Shown piece by piece: positions 1-4,600 of a DNA stretch of 7,866 nucleotides (position 1 is its first letter; each line of letters opens with the position of its first letter). Source of the stretch: Actinomycetes bacterium (GTDB taxonomy: Bacteria > Actinomycetota > Acidimicrobiia > Spongiisociales > UBA5794); NCBI GenBank assembly GCA_023336765.1, contig JAMBLL010000144.1, positions 1-7,866 on the forward strand, read 5' to 3'. The position numbers were made by a program, and so were the translations under genes. The notes below the pieces were generated by a model. It had not been told where the DNA came from. It worked only from the letters and a program-made list of their open reading frames with translations, and ran no database searches.

Positions 1-83
1 CCACGATCTCGACACCAATGGGCACCGACGAGATCGACGCCCTCGTAGAAGCCATGGAATCCGGCTTCACCAAACTGATGTAA
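1..83 (+). CDS. C-terminal end of a probable class III aminotransferase (partial)
   Basis: An open frame enters from the left edge (first full codon at base 3) and ends at TAA 81-83, giving 26 residues. The tail contains STPMGTDEIDALVEAMESG. A short S/TPM segment, then an acidic 'T-D-E-I/V-D-x-L-V-x-A' helix and a hydrophobic end, resembles the C-terminus of PLP-dependent class III aminotransferases (aspartate aminotransferase or glutamate-1-semialdehyde aminotransferase family). That is recalled family resemblance over a short stretch; no catalytic residue is inside the window. A tandem hairpin repeat starts at the base after the stop codon and may lie in the 3' untranslated region. The substrate cannot be inferred. 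Being a real gene end is fairly likely; the family assignment is tentative. Confidence 0.45.
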   Translation, partial: TISTPMGTDEIDALVEAMESGFTKLM

Positions 84-199
84 GCGCCGCGAACCCAGGG
101 TTCGTATCCCTGTATACGCGGCCGTGAGCCCACAGAACGGAAGGCGCCGCGAACCCAGGGTTCGTATCCCTGTATACGCGGCCGTGAGCCCACAGAACG
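84..199. repeat. Tandem duplication of a 56-bp hairpin element (60-bp period)
   Basis: Bases 84-139 and 144-199 are identical over 56 bp, separated by 4 nt. Each copy can fold. In copy 1, GCCGCG (86-91) pairs with CGCGGC (117-122), and inside a 4x4 internal loop CAGGG (96-100) pairs with CCCTG (108-112) around a 7-nt loop TTCGTAT. The inner arm resembles a tRNA T-arm. At DNA level GAACCC-A-GGGTTC (91-103) is also a perfect inverted repeat. The array lies between the upstream stop codon and the terminator of the opposing gene, so it may be a 3'-UTR or transcription-end structure, or a small dispersed palindromic element. No coding role is apparent. Confidence 0.9.
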
Positions 200-252
200 A
201 GAAATGCAGGGATCCCCCGGAGTGCGGTAGGTCGGCAGTGGCCTCAAACGCT

Positions 253-285
253 GAAGAGGGCGGGAGATGTTCTCCCGCCCTCTTC
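253..285 (-). terminator. Strong intrinsic terminator-like hairpin downstream of the secreted-protein gene
   Basis: GAAGAGGGCGGGAGA (253-267) and its exact reverse complement (271-285) form a perfect 15-bp GC-rich stem with a 3-nt loop TGT. It starts 18 bp beyond the stop codon of the minus-strand gene at 304-936, where a terminator for that gene is expected. The bases after the stem on the minus strand (AGCGTTTGAGG) have only a weak T run, and the plus-strand side has none. It is therefore an actinobacterial-style hairpin with a poor U tract. Because it sits between convergent genes it may also stop transcripts from the upstream plus-strand gene. Confidence 0.8.
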
Positions 286-303
286 GGTCTTCAACAGCGC
301 TCT

Positions 304-936
304 CTATGGCTTGTGCACGCTGAACTGGATGTCCTCGCAATAGGGAGTACACCCCGTTTCGACGTACGTGAGCTGGTTGAGCAGCTGCGGCCCGCCTCGC
401 GCCTGACCGTGGTCCTGGACGATGATGTGGACCTCTGCACCCATCGTGTTGCCATCGAGGAGCAACTCATCACCAGCCAGACCGGCAGGGAACAGCAGTT
501 GGTGGCCGGTCGCGGCGTAATCGCCAGACCTCAGAACTGCCCCGAACTCTGCCGTGCCATCAGCCTTGGCTATGTTCGCTGTGGCGTTGCCGACGCCGAT
601 TTGCGCTGCCATCACACCTTCGACATTGAGATCTTCCCCGGTGAAGATGTCGTCTTCACCGCACTCGTCTGAACACGCGTCAGGATTGTTGAACACAACG
701 AACCAGACGGTATAGGCATTGCCTGGAGCCAGGTTCTCCGCCTCGACCGTTGATGTGATCATGTTGTCGGTTCGTGTGAGTATCGACTTCCCATCGGCGT
801 CTGTGGCGTCAGCGAACCAGTAGGTGTCCTGTGCATCGGTCATCGATGGTTGCAAGTGTCCAGCTGCTACCGCCACGCTCGCGACCATCATGATCGCGAG
901 GAACGCTGCCCCCAATATCCCGAATCGTTTCCTCAT
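304..936 (-). CDS. Secreted conserved protein of unknown function with two CX3C motifs
   Basis: The product is 210 residues. The open frame extends upstream to 1038, but ATG 936 is chosen because it starts a classic Sec signal peptide (MRKRF, hydrophobic core about 5-23, likely cleavage after AVAA near 25). An AAGGA Shine-Dalgarno site also lies 9 nt before it. The mature part has a beta-rich look: a W78-centred stretch YTVWFVVFNNP (75-85), then C88-x3-C92, a central region with many short hydrophobic strands, MGAEVHIIVQDHG (165-177), and C196-x3-C200 near the C-terminus. I recognise a similar secreted hypothetical family in actinobacteria and other bacteria but know no function for it. The four Cys may form disulfides, or with H170 and H176 a metal site; that is inference. 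It is transcribed alone, with a hairpin terminator just downstream, and is divergent from the gene at 1203. Confidence 0.85.
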   Translation of the reverse strand: MRKRFGILGAAFLAIMMVASVAVAAGHLQPSMTDAQDTYWFADATDADGKSILTRTDNMITSTVEAENLAPGNAYTVWFVVFNNPDACSDECGEDDIFTGEDLNVEGVMAAQIGVGNATANIAKADGTAEFGAVLRSGDYAATGHQLLFPAGLAGDELLLDGNTMGAEVHIIVQDHGQARGGPQLLNQLTYVETGCTPYCEDIQFSVHKP

Positions 937-1202
937 CTTCTCGATTCCTTTCTTCCCGGCGCGTAGCCGGGACCCCCTCTGCAGGTAACGGATGAACCGC
1001 GCTGCCTTATGAAGATGATTCCAACAGGCAGACATCAAGAGAGTGTCAAGGAACGGTCAATAGGGTGGCCGTGCGAGCGAATCCCGGAGGGTGTCCCGTG
1101 CACGTTGGTTGGGATGCGTGAGACTGGGAAGATCGCCGGCATGGTTGTCGACAGGGAGAAATCGCCGCCGGTGGTCATCCTCCCGTCGAGTAACCTAGAG
1201 TC
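937..1202. other. Divergent intergenic region between the minus gene at 936 and the plus gene at 1203
   Basis: This 266-bp gap should hold the promoters of both flanking genes. On the minus strand an exact TTGACA occurs (complement of 1044-1049) and a TTGACC lies just upstream of it (complement of 1055-1060). Neither has a convincing -10 at 16-18 nt, so the minus promoter is not resolved. On the plus side a -10-like TAACCT abuts the next gene. A 65-codon open frame crosses the region at 1009-1206, but it starts without a ribosome site, has no recognisable content and overlaps the next start, so it is not called as a gene. Confidence 0.5.
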
Positions 1203-1203
1203 A
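1191..1203 (+). promoter_or_regulatory. -10 element TAACCT for a probable leaderless transcript
   Basis: TAACCT (1191-1196) matches the TANNNT actinobacterial -10 pattern and ends 6 nt before the ATG at 1203, so transcription would start at or next to the A of the start codon. No Shine-Dalgarno motif is present in front of the ATG and no clear -35 is seen. Confidence 0.5.
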
Positions 1204-1610
1204 TGACGTCACCGGGCGATATCGTAAGGCAGCTTTCTGAGGTTCAGGATCACCTGAACGCGCTACCAGACGACGCGTTCGCCGAAAGGTGGAAACTCCG
1301 TGTGCGCCAGGATGAACTGCGTGAGCAGGCGAGAGAATTCTCCTACGCCAGGTACGACGACAAGTTCGACGATGAACTCCTCGACGAACTCCGGGCGCTT
1401 CGTGAGCAGATGAAATGGATCGAGAAGCAGCGTATCGACCTTGTCGTGCAGGCCGGCTCCGGGGGGATATCCAACATGGGAAACCTCGGTGGTGTCGCCA
1501 TCAACAAGGGAATTGATGATGCCCAGGGATTGCCCCAGATCAAGGCGAAGATAGGCCAGATCAAGGGCGTTCTCTCAGATAGAGGCGTCACGATCCCGGT
1601 CCCTGACTGA
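1203..1610 (+). CDS. Charged helical protein of unknown function (135 aa)
   Basis: The product is 135 residues with no signal peptide or membrane segment, so it is probably cytoplasmic. Residues about 4-78 are rich in E, D, R, K and Q with heptad-like hydrophobic spacing (for example DELLDELRALREQ at 56-68), suggesting a helical hairpin or coiled coil. A Gly-rich linker QAGSGGISNMGNLGG follows (about 83-97), then a shorter helical segment with QIKAKIGQIKG (about 112-122) and a VTIPVPD tail. I do not recognise the family. The ATG at 1203 is the first start in frame, has no Shine-Dalgarno site and is preceded by a TANNNT box at leaderless spacing. The gene stands alone, divergent from the secreted protein and convergent with the lipoprotein. 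The stop codon sits inside a small GACK tetranucleotide run (1605-1620). Confidence 0.75.
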   Translation: MTSPGDIVRQLSEVQDHLNALPDDAFAERWKLRVRQDELREQAREFSYARYDDKFDDELLDELRALREQMKWIEKQRIDLVVQAGSGGISNMGNLGGVAINKGIDDAQGLPQIKAKIGQIKGVLSDRGVTIPVPD

Positions 1611-1620
1611 CGGACGGACG
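1605..1620 (+). repeat. Four-unit GACT/GACG tetranucleotide repeat overlapping a stop codon
   Basis: GACT GACG GACG GACG reads in tandem from 1605 to 1620 and contains the stop codon TGA 1608-1610 of the preceding gene. Slippage here could only affect the last codons or the 3' UTR. It may be chance, although other short repeats lie in the same gap. Confidence 0.55.
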
Positions 1621-1662
1621 CTTAGGGGGCTAGCGGATAGGTGATGCGGGTCGCTCAGCTGT

Positions 1663-1683
1663 CAGTCGACAGTTCACAGTCAG
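1663..1683. repeat. Degenerate 7-bp tandem repeat, three units (CAGTYNN)
   Basis: CAGTCGA, CAGTTCA and CAGTCAG follow one another without gaps. The first unit overlaps a small inverted repeat, CTGTC (1659-1663) with GACAG (1668-1672). The array lies in the 162-bp gap between two convergent genes. Confidence 0.65.
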
Positions 1684-1721
1684 AAACCCACTACCAGCGC
1701 CGACGCCTCGGCTTCATTCGG

Positions 1722-1749
1722 AAAACGGAGAACGGAAGACGGAATACAG
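1722..1749. repeat. Degenerate 7-bp tandem repeat, four units (ARNACGG-like)
   Basis: AAAACGG, AGAACGG, AAGACGG and AATACAG follow in exact 7-bp register. This is a second heptameric array in the same convergent gap, 38 bp after the first and with a different unit. No strong terminator hairpin is visible between 1611 and 1772, so these repeats are the main structure of the spacer. Confidence 0.7.
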
Positions 1750-1772
1750 CCGATCCCTATCCGAGCCTCCCC

Positions 1773-2351
1773 TTACCCGTCGATCGAGAACGATTCGAAC
1801 ACAGACCGACAGATGTCGTCGGCGGCCTGGAATTCACTCTCGTTCATGCCGCTTGCGCCGAGGTCGATGATCCCGCCGTTACCGGAGAAGTCCGGGTCTG
1901 GCATGTCCACACCGTTGTCGCGCATGCACTGGGTGTATTCGACCAGCGCATCCTCGAATCCAGAGGCATCGGCGTTTGTTCCGATACCGCCTACGCCATC
2001 AAGCAGTCCTTCACACGGTGCCATCATCTCTTCGAACGCGGAGAAGTCGGGCGCTTCGCCCTCTGTTCCATCACCCTCGATGGTGAACTCGATCGGTGGC
2101 AACTCCAGAGAACCATCCGCACCGACGGTCGGGTCACCGATGTCGATGCCCTGGTCCCGCAGACACTGTGTGAACGCAAGCATGGCCTCTTCAGCCTCGA
2201 CAAGGGGGTCGATTACCTCGGGAAGGATGTCAGACGCCGACGCCGGAACGGTTTCGAGGGTCGCCACCTCGGATGTGTCTCCCTGGGATGAGCAGGAAGC
2301 CGCAACGATCGTGAATGCGATAATCATGATGAGGGTTCGTGTTCGTGCCAT
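1773..2351 (-). CDS. Putative lipoprotein with a duplicated Cys-containing module
   Basis: The product is 192 residues. ATG 2351 is chosen although the frame is open to 2603, because it begins a lipoprotein leader: R3/R5, hydrophobic 7-18, then AASC with C20 as the likely lipidated Cys (the -3 Ala is less typical than Leu). After a linker, the mature part repeats the same module twice. Module 1 has FTQCLRDQGIDIGDP (60-74) and a second Cys at C113 after an FSAFEE helix; module 2 has YTQCMRDNGVDMPDP (139-153) and a second Cys at C181. Each pair (C63/C113, C142/C181) could form a disulfide. The 'QCMRxNGVxxPDP' signature is familiar from secreted actinobacterial proteins of unknown function. The modules differ in the length between Cys residues (50 versus 39). 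It probably acts at the outer face of the membrane; no activity is known. Its start has a TANNNT box at leaderless spacing. Confidence 0.85.
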   Translation of the reverse strand: MARTRTLIMIIAFTIVAASCSSQGDTSEVATLETVPASASDILPEVIDPLVEAEEAMLAFTQCLRDQGIDIGDPTVGADGSLELPPIEFTIEGDGTEGEAPDFSAFEEMMAPCEGLLDGVGGIGTNADASGFEDALVEYTQCMRDNGVDMPDPDFSGNGGIIDLGASGMNESEFQAADDICRSVFESFSIDG

Positions 2352-2364
2352 GTACCCAAGGCTA
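2351..2364 (-). promoter_or_regulatory. -10 element TAGCCT for the leaderless lipoprotein gene
   Basis: On the minus strand TAGCCT (complement of 2359-2364) is followed by 7 nt and then the ATG at 2351. No Shine-Dalgarno site is present. The spacing places the transcription start at about the first base of the start codon. Confidence 0.5.
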
Positions 2365-2443
2365 TGGGCACGAGAGGGTTCCCAGTGCCTTACGGCGATG
2401 AGAAACCCGTGAGAATCGCGGCTGGCCGGACTCAGTCCATGAC

Positions 2444-2457
2444 TACGCTCGCGGTCA
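2444..2457 (+). promoter_or_regulatory. -10 element TACGCT deciding the start of the PHP phosphatase gene
   Basis: TACGCT (2444-2449) is followed by 7 nt and ATG 2457. This is the same spacing as in front of three other starts here, and it favours 2457 over the upstream ATGs at 2364 and 2439 and the GTG at 2409. None of those has a clear ribosome site. Confidence 0.45.
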
Positions 2458-3356
2458 TGGGCGACTACCACGTGCATCTCCATCCACACGGTCCGTACAC
2501 GGGTAAGGGTCCCCCGCCAGGGCAGTACCCGATCGACCACATCGAGGCGTACTTCGAGGCCGCCCATGCTAACGGTGCCGAAGAGGTCGGCTTCACCGAG
2601 CACCTGTACCGCTGCATCGAGTCCAAGCCGGTCCTTGGCAAATGGTGGATGGATGACCCCCGCAAGGATCTCAGGGAGTTCACGAAGTCCTACGTGCGAT
2701 CCGAGCGGGTACTGTCGCTCGAACGCTACGTGCAGGCTGTCGTGGATGCCAAGGACAGGGGCCTTCCCGTAAAACTCGGACTCGAGGTCGACTTCTTCCC
2801 TCAGAACGTCGAGGCCGTTGTGGAGTTCCTTGCACCGTATCCGTTCGATTATCTGATTGCCTCAACGCACTGGGTCGGTGCTTGGGGGATCGACCTCGAA
2901 GAGCAGGAGTACGAGTTTGAACGCAGGGGCTACCGAACCGCATACGAGGAGTACTTTGCTCTCGAAACCGACCTCGCCCGCTCCGGACACTTCGATGTGC
3001 TCGCACATGCGGACGTTGTGAAGAAGCGTGGCGTGTTCCTCGACTCGGAGCCGCTCGATCTTTATGAAGAACTTGCTGTCGCGGCAGCGAGAGGCGGCAC
3101 AGCGGTTGAGGTATCCACGGCCGGCCTCTACCAGCCTGCGGCGGAAATGTACCCCTCGGAGTCACTGCTCGAACGGTTCTTCAACCACCGGGTCCCGATC
3201 ACGATTGCATCGGACGCACATGTCCCTGAGCATTGCGGGCGTGACATGGGCAAGGCCATCGATCTCGCGAGGAGTGTTGGCTATACCCAGCGGATCGAGT
3301 TCACGAAGCGGGTGGGCAACCTCGTACCTCTGGAGCCTGGGTCGTCATCGCTCTAG
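2457..3356 (+). CDS. PHP-domain phosphatase, histidinol-phosphatase (HisK/HisJ) type
   Basis: The product is 299 residues, close to the usual 260-300 for stand-alone PHP-type histidinol phosphatases (histidinol phosphate to histidinol, histidine synthesis). The whole metal-site motif set of the PHP superfamily is visible in order: H5-x-H7 in DYHVHLH, TEH at 47-49, GLEVDFF with E110/D112, STH at 136-138, HAD at 184-186 and SDAH with D253/H255. These would bind a trinuclear metal cluster in a TIM-barrel-like fold. An insertion rich in W and charged residues (about 57-90) may shape substrate access. The start MGDYHVH is typical of the family and fits the leaderless -10. No other histidine gene is nearby, so the substrate is inferred from family only; another phosphate monoester is possible. 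Its stop codon overlaps that of the convergent gene at 3353. Confidence 0.85.
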   Translation: MGDYHVHLHPHGPYTGKGPPPGQYPIDHIEAYFEAAHANGAEEVGFTEHLYRCIESKPVLGKWWMDDPRKDLREFTKSYVRSERVLSLERYVQAVVDAKDRGLPVKLGLEVDFFPQNVEAVVEFLAPYPFDYLIASTHWVGAWGIDLEEQEYEFERRGYRTAYEEYFALETDLARSGHFDVLAHADVVKKRGVFLDSEPLDLYEELAVAAARGGTAVEVSTAGLYQPAAEMYPSESLLERFFNHRVPITIASDAHVPEHCGRDMGKAIDLARSVGYTQRIEFTKRVGNLVPLEPGSSSL

Positions 3357-4174
3357 AGCGACTCAACGAGAGCCTGAACCGCTACCGAGGCACCCGAGAG
3401 AAGGGGTTCCCCGTGGCCGAAGAAGGCAGCTTCGTACTCGAAGGTTCCGAGCCTCCGCACCGACTCCAACGCCGTGTCCATGTCAGGAGTGAATTGGGGG
3501 TTCGGGCCAATGACACCACCGTCGCTTCCGTTGAGGGCGTCCCCCGTGAAAAGCCCAAGGACCGGGTCGAGCATCGAGATGTGCCCCTGTGTATGTCCAG
3601 GCGTGGCGATCGTGGCTAGACCGTTGACCATGTCGCCATCGGCGAGCACTGTGATGGGACGTCCAGAGGCGATGGACGGGATGTCGAGACCCCCGGCAAA
3701 TATGCTGGCCCCGCTTGCTGCGTCGATCACCGGGTTCCACGAGCCAACGTGATCACCGTGCTTGTGCGTGGCAATGACATACCCGACATCGGACCACGAC
3801 TTCCCGTACTCGCCGAGTACCGCCTCGATCGCAGGCGCACTGCCGCTGGCGCCCGTGTCGATCACAACGAGACCGTCACCGCGTTCGATCACGTAGGCCG
3901 AAACGAAGTCGAGGTCAACACGTCTGGAGGAAACAAGATCGGTTGCCGAGGCACCGGTTGTCGAGACGACGGTCGCGGTGGTCGTGGAAATGCCGGCGGT
4001 TGTCGTTGGTGCTCCGGTGGTTGCCCCTGTGGCTGCTCCCGTCGTGGTCACGCCAGTATTTTCAGACGAGCATGCTGCAGCAGCGATCCCGAAGATCGCG
4101 ACACCGATCGCTCCGGTCCCGACGCTGCGAAGGAAGCGCCTTCGCGAGACATCGTATGTTGTCCGGGATTCCAT
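3353..4174 (-). CDS. Tat-exported metallo-beta-lactamase-fold hydrolase, putative lipoprotein
   Basis: The product is 273 residues. ATG 4174 is preferred to the upstream ATG at 4228 because it begins a twin-arginine leader, SRRRFLR (10-16), followed by a hydrophobic core (about 18-34) and AAAC with C35 as a possible lipidation site. A Thr/Ala/Gly-rich linker (about 40-78) probably tethers the domain away from the membrane. The catalytic domain has the full zinc ligand set: H137-x-H139-x-D141-H142 in THKHGDH, H194 in PGHTQGH, D212 in FTGDAL and H254 in FFGHGEP. This indicates a working dinuclear MBL-fold hydrolase, folded with metal in the cytoplasm and exported by Tat. Family members include lactonases, glyoxalase II-like thioesterases and beta-lactamases; the sequence does not choose between them. 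Antibiotic resistance should not be assumed. It is transcribed alone, with a TANNNT box at leaderless spacing. Confidence 0.88.
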   Translation of the reverse strand: MESRTTYDVSRRRFLRSVGTGAIGVAIFGIAAAACSSENTGVTTTGAATGATTGAPTTTAGISTTTATVVSTTGASATDLVSSRRVDLDFVSAYVIERGDGLVVIDTGASGSAPAIEAVLGEYGKSWSDVGYVIATHKHGDHVGSWNPVIDAASGASIFAGGLDIPSIASGRPITVLADGDMVNGLATIATPGHTQGHISMLDPVLGLFTGDALNGSDGGVIGPNPQFTPDMDTALESVRRLGTFEYEAAFFGHGEPLLSGASVAVQALVESL

Positions 4175-4187
4175 TCCGATGACGCTA
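4174..4187 (-). promoter_or_regulatory. -10 element TAGCGT for the leaderless MBL-fold lipoprotein gene
   Basis: On the minus strand TAGCGT (complement of 4182-4187) precedes ATG 4174 with a 7-nt spacer, the same layout as at 2351 and 2457. It supports 4174 over the upstream in-frame ATG at 4228. Confidence 0.5.
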
Positions 4188-4287
4188 GCGCATGGGATGG
4201 TTGCTGGTGACGGAAATTCGGGTAACACGATTGATGGGAAGTTCGTGAGAATCGTGCGGAATCGGGTTCTCGAACGCGGTCACTCGT

Positions 4288-4293
4288 TACCGT
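4288..4293 (+). promoter_or_regulatory. Possible -10 element (TACCGT) for the DUF1858-like gene or its operon
   Basis: TACCGT lies about 30 nt before ATG 4323, which would give a leader of roughly 22 nt holding the AGGAG ribosome site. No convincing -35 is visible, so this is a weak call. Confidence 0.3.
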
Positions 4294-4311
4294 GAAGCCC
4301 CATCCATCGAA

Positions 4312-4322
4312 CAGGAGCGACC
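4312..4322 (+). promoter_or_regulatory. Shine-Dalgarno site CAGGAG before the DUF1858-like gene
   Basis: CAGGAG (4312-4317) lies 5 nt before ATG 4323. It is one of the two clear ribosome sites in the window. It fixes this start and contrasts with the neighbouring starts that have a -10 box instead. Confidence 0.7.
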
Positions 4323-4574
4323 ATGTCAAGTCTCGAGATCACTGAGGACACCAAGGTATCCGAGATCCTGGAGGAGTACGGAGACATCGCCGATGTGATG
4401 GAGGCGCTCGGGATGAAGCGTGTCGGTGGGCTGTCGTTCCGTAGAATAATCACAAGGGCGATCACAGTGAAACGGGCCGCACAGATCCACCGCGTATCCG
4501 TGGATGATCTCATGGAGAAGTTGGACGTGGCCATCTCCCAGATCGAAGCTGAGGATCCTGACGCAGGCGCCTGA
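4323..4574 (+). CDS. Small DUF1858-like protein lacking the family cysteines
   Basis: The product is 83 residues, with no signal peptide and probably cytoplasmic. The pattern ITEDTKVSEILEEYGD (6-21), then a helix ending ALGM (28-31), then ITVKRAAQIHRVSVDDLMEKLDVAI (47-71), matches the DUF1858 fold: a 'T-xx-hxxhhxxYP' helix, a turn that normally carries Cys ('GMxCxGC'), and a 'hxxAAxxHxhxxxxLhxxLN' helix pair. Here the turn reads MKRVGG (31-36) and the protein contains no Cys at all, so any redox or metal role of Cys-bearing relatives would be lost. The shape could still serve as a helical interaction module. The gene has a strong ribosome site and ends 25 nt before rimO, so it is probably co-transcribed with rimO, although rimO also seems to have its own promoter. 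The family call is from remembered consensus. Confidence 0.7.
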   Translation: MSSLEITEDTKVSEILEEYGDIADVMEALGMKRVGGLSFRRIITRAITVKRAAQIHRVSVDDLMEKLDVAISQIEAEDPDAGA

Positions 4575-4586
4575 CGAACCCGCCGA

Positions 4587-4600
4587 TACACTCCCTCACA
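4587..4600 (+). promoter_or_regulatory. -10 element TACACT in front of rimO
   Basis: TACACT (4587-4592) is followed by 7 nt and ATG 4600, with no Shine-Dalgarno site. It suggests that rimO can be made from a leaderless transcript beginning in the 25-nt gap, in addition to read-through from the upstream small gene. Confidence 0.5.

Noticed and set aside
91..112. tRNA gene or tRNA-derived attachment site suggested by a T-arm-like stem and TTCGTAT loop
   Set aside because: No D-arm, anticodon arm, acceptor stem of the right length or CCA end can be drawn around it. The outer stem closes on the hairpin itself, and both copies behave as a repeat, not as a tRNA.
124..672. 182-codon plus-strand open frame
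   Set aside because: It runs through the tandem repeat and the terminator stem and is antisense to the gene with a signal peptide and ribosome site at 304-936. It shows no family features.
1009..1206. 65-codon plus-strand open frame in the divergent spacer
   Set aside because: It has no ribosome site or recognisable content, overlaps the start of the next gene by 4 nt and covers expected promoter sequence. A small overlapping gene cannot be fully excluded.
1641..2412. Long plus-strand open frames opposite the lipoprotein gene (1641-2291 and 1813-2412)
   Set aside because: The minus strand has a lipoprotein leader, a duplicated Cys module and a well-placed -10. The plus frames are low-complexity shadows caused by high GC.
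2680..3165. 161-codon minus-strand frame opposite the PHP phosphatase
   Set aside because: It is Arg/Pro/Ser-rich in the way typical of an antisense shadow, with no start signal and no motif, while the plus strand has the full PHP motif set.
3353..4174. Antibiotic-resistance beta-lactamase
   Set aside because: The zinc ligand set alone only shows the MBL fold. Most such proteins are other hydrolases, and no class B lactamase-specific feature is visible.
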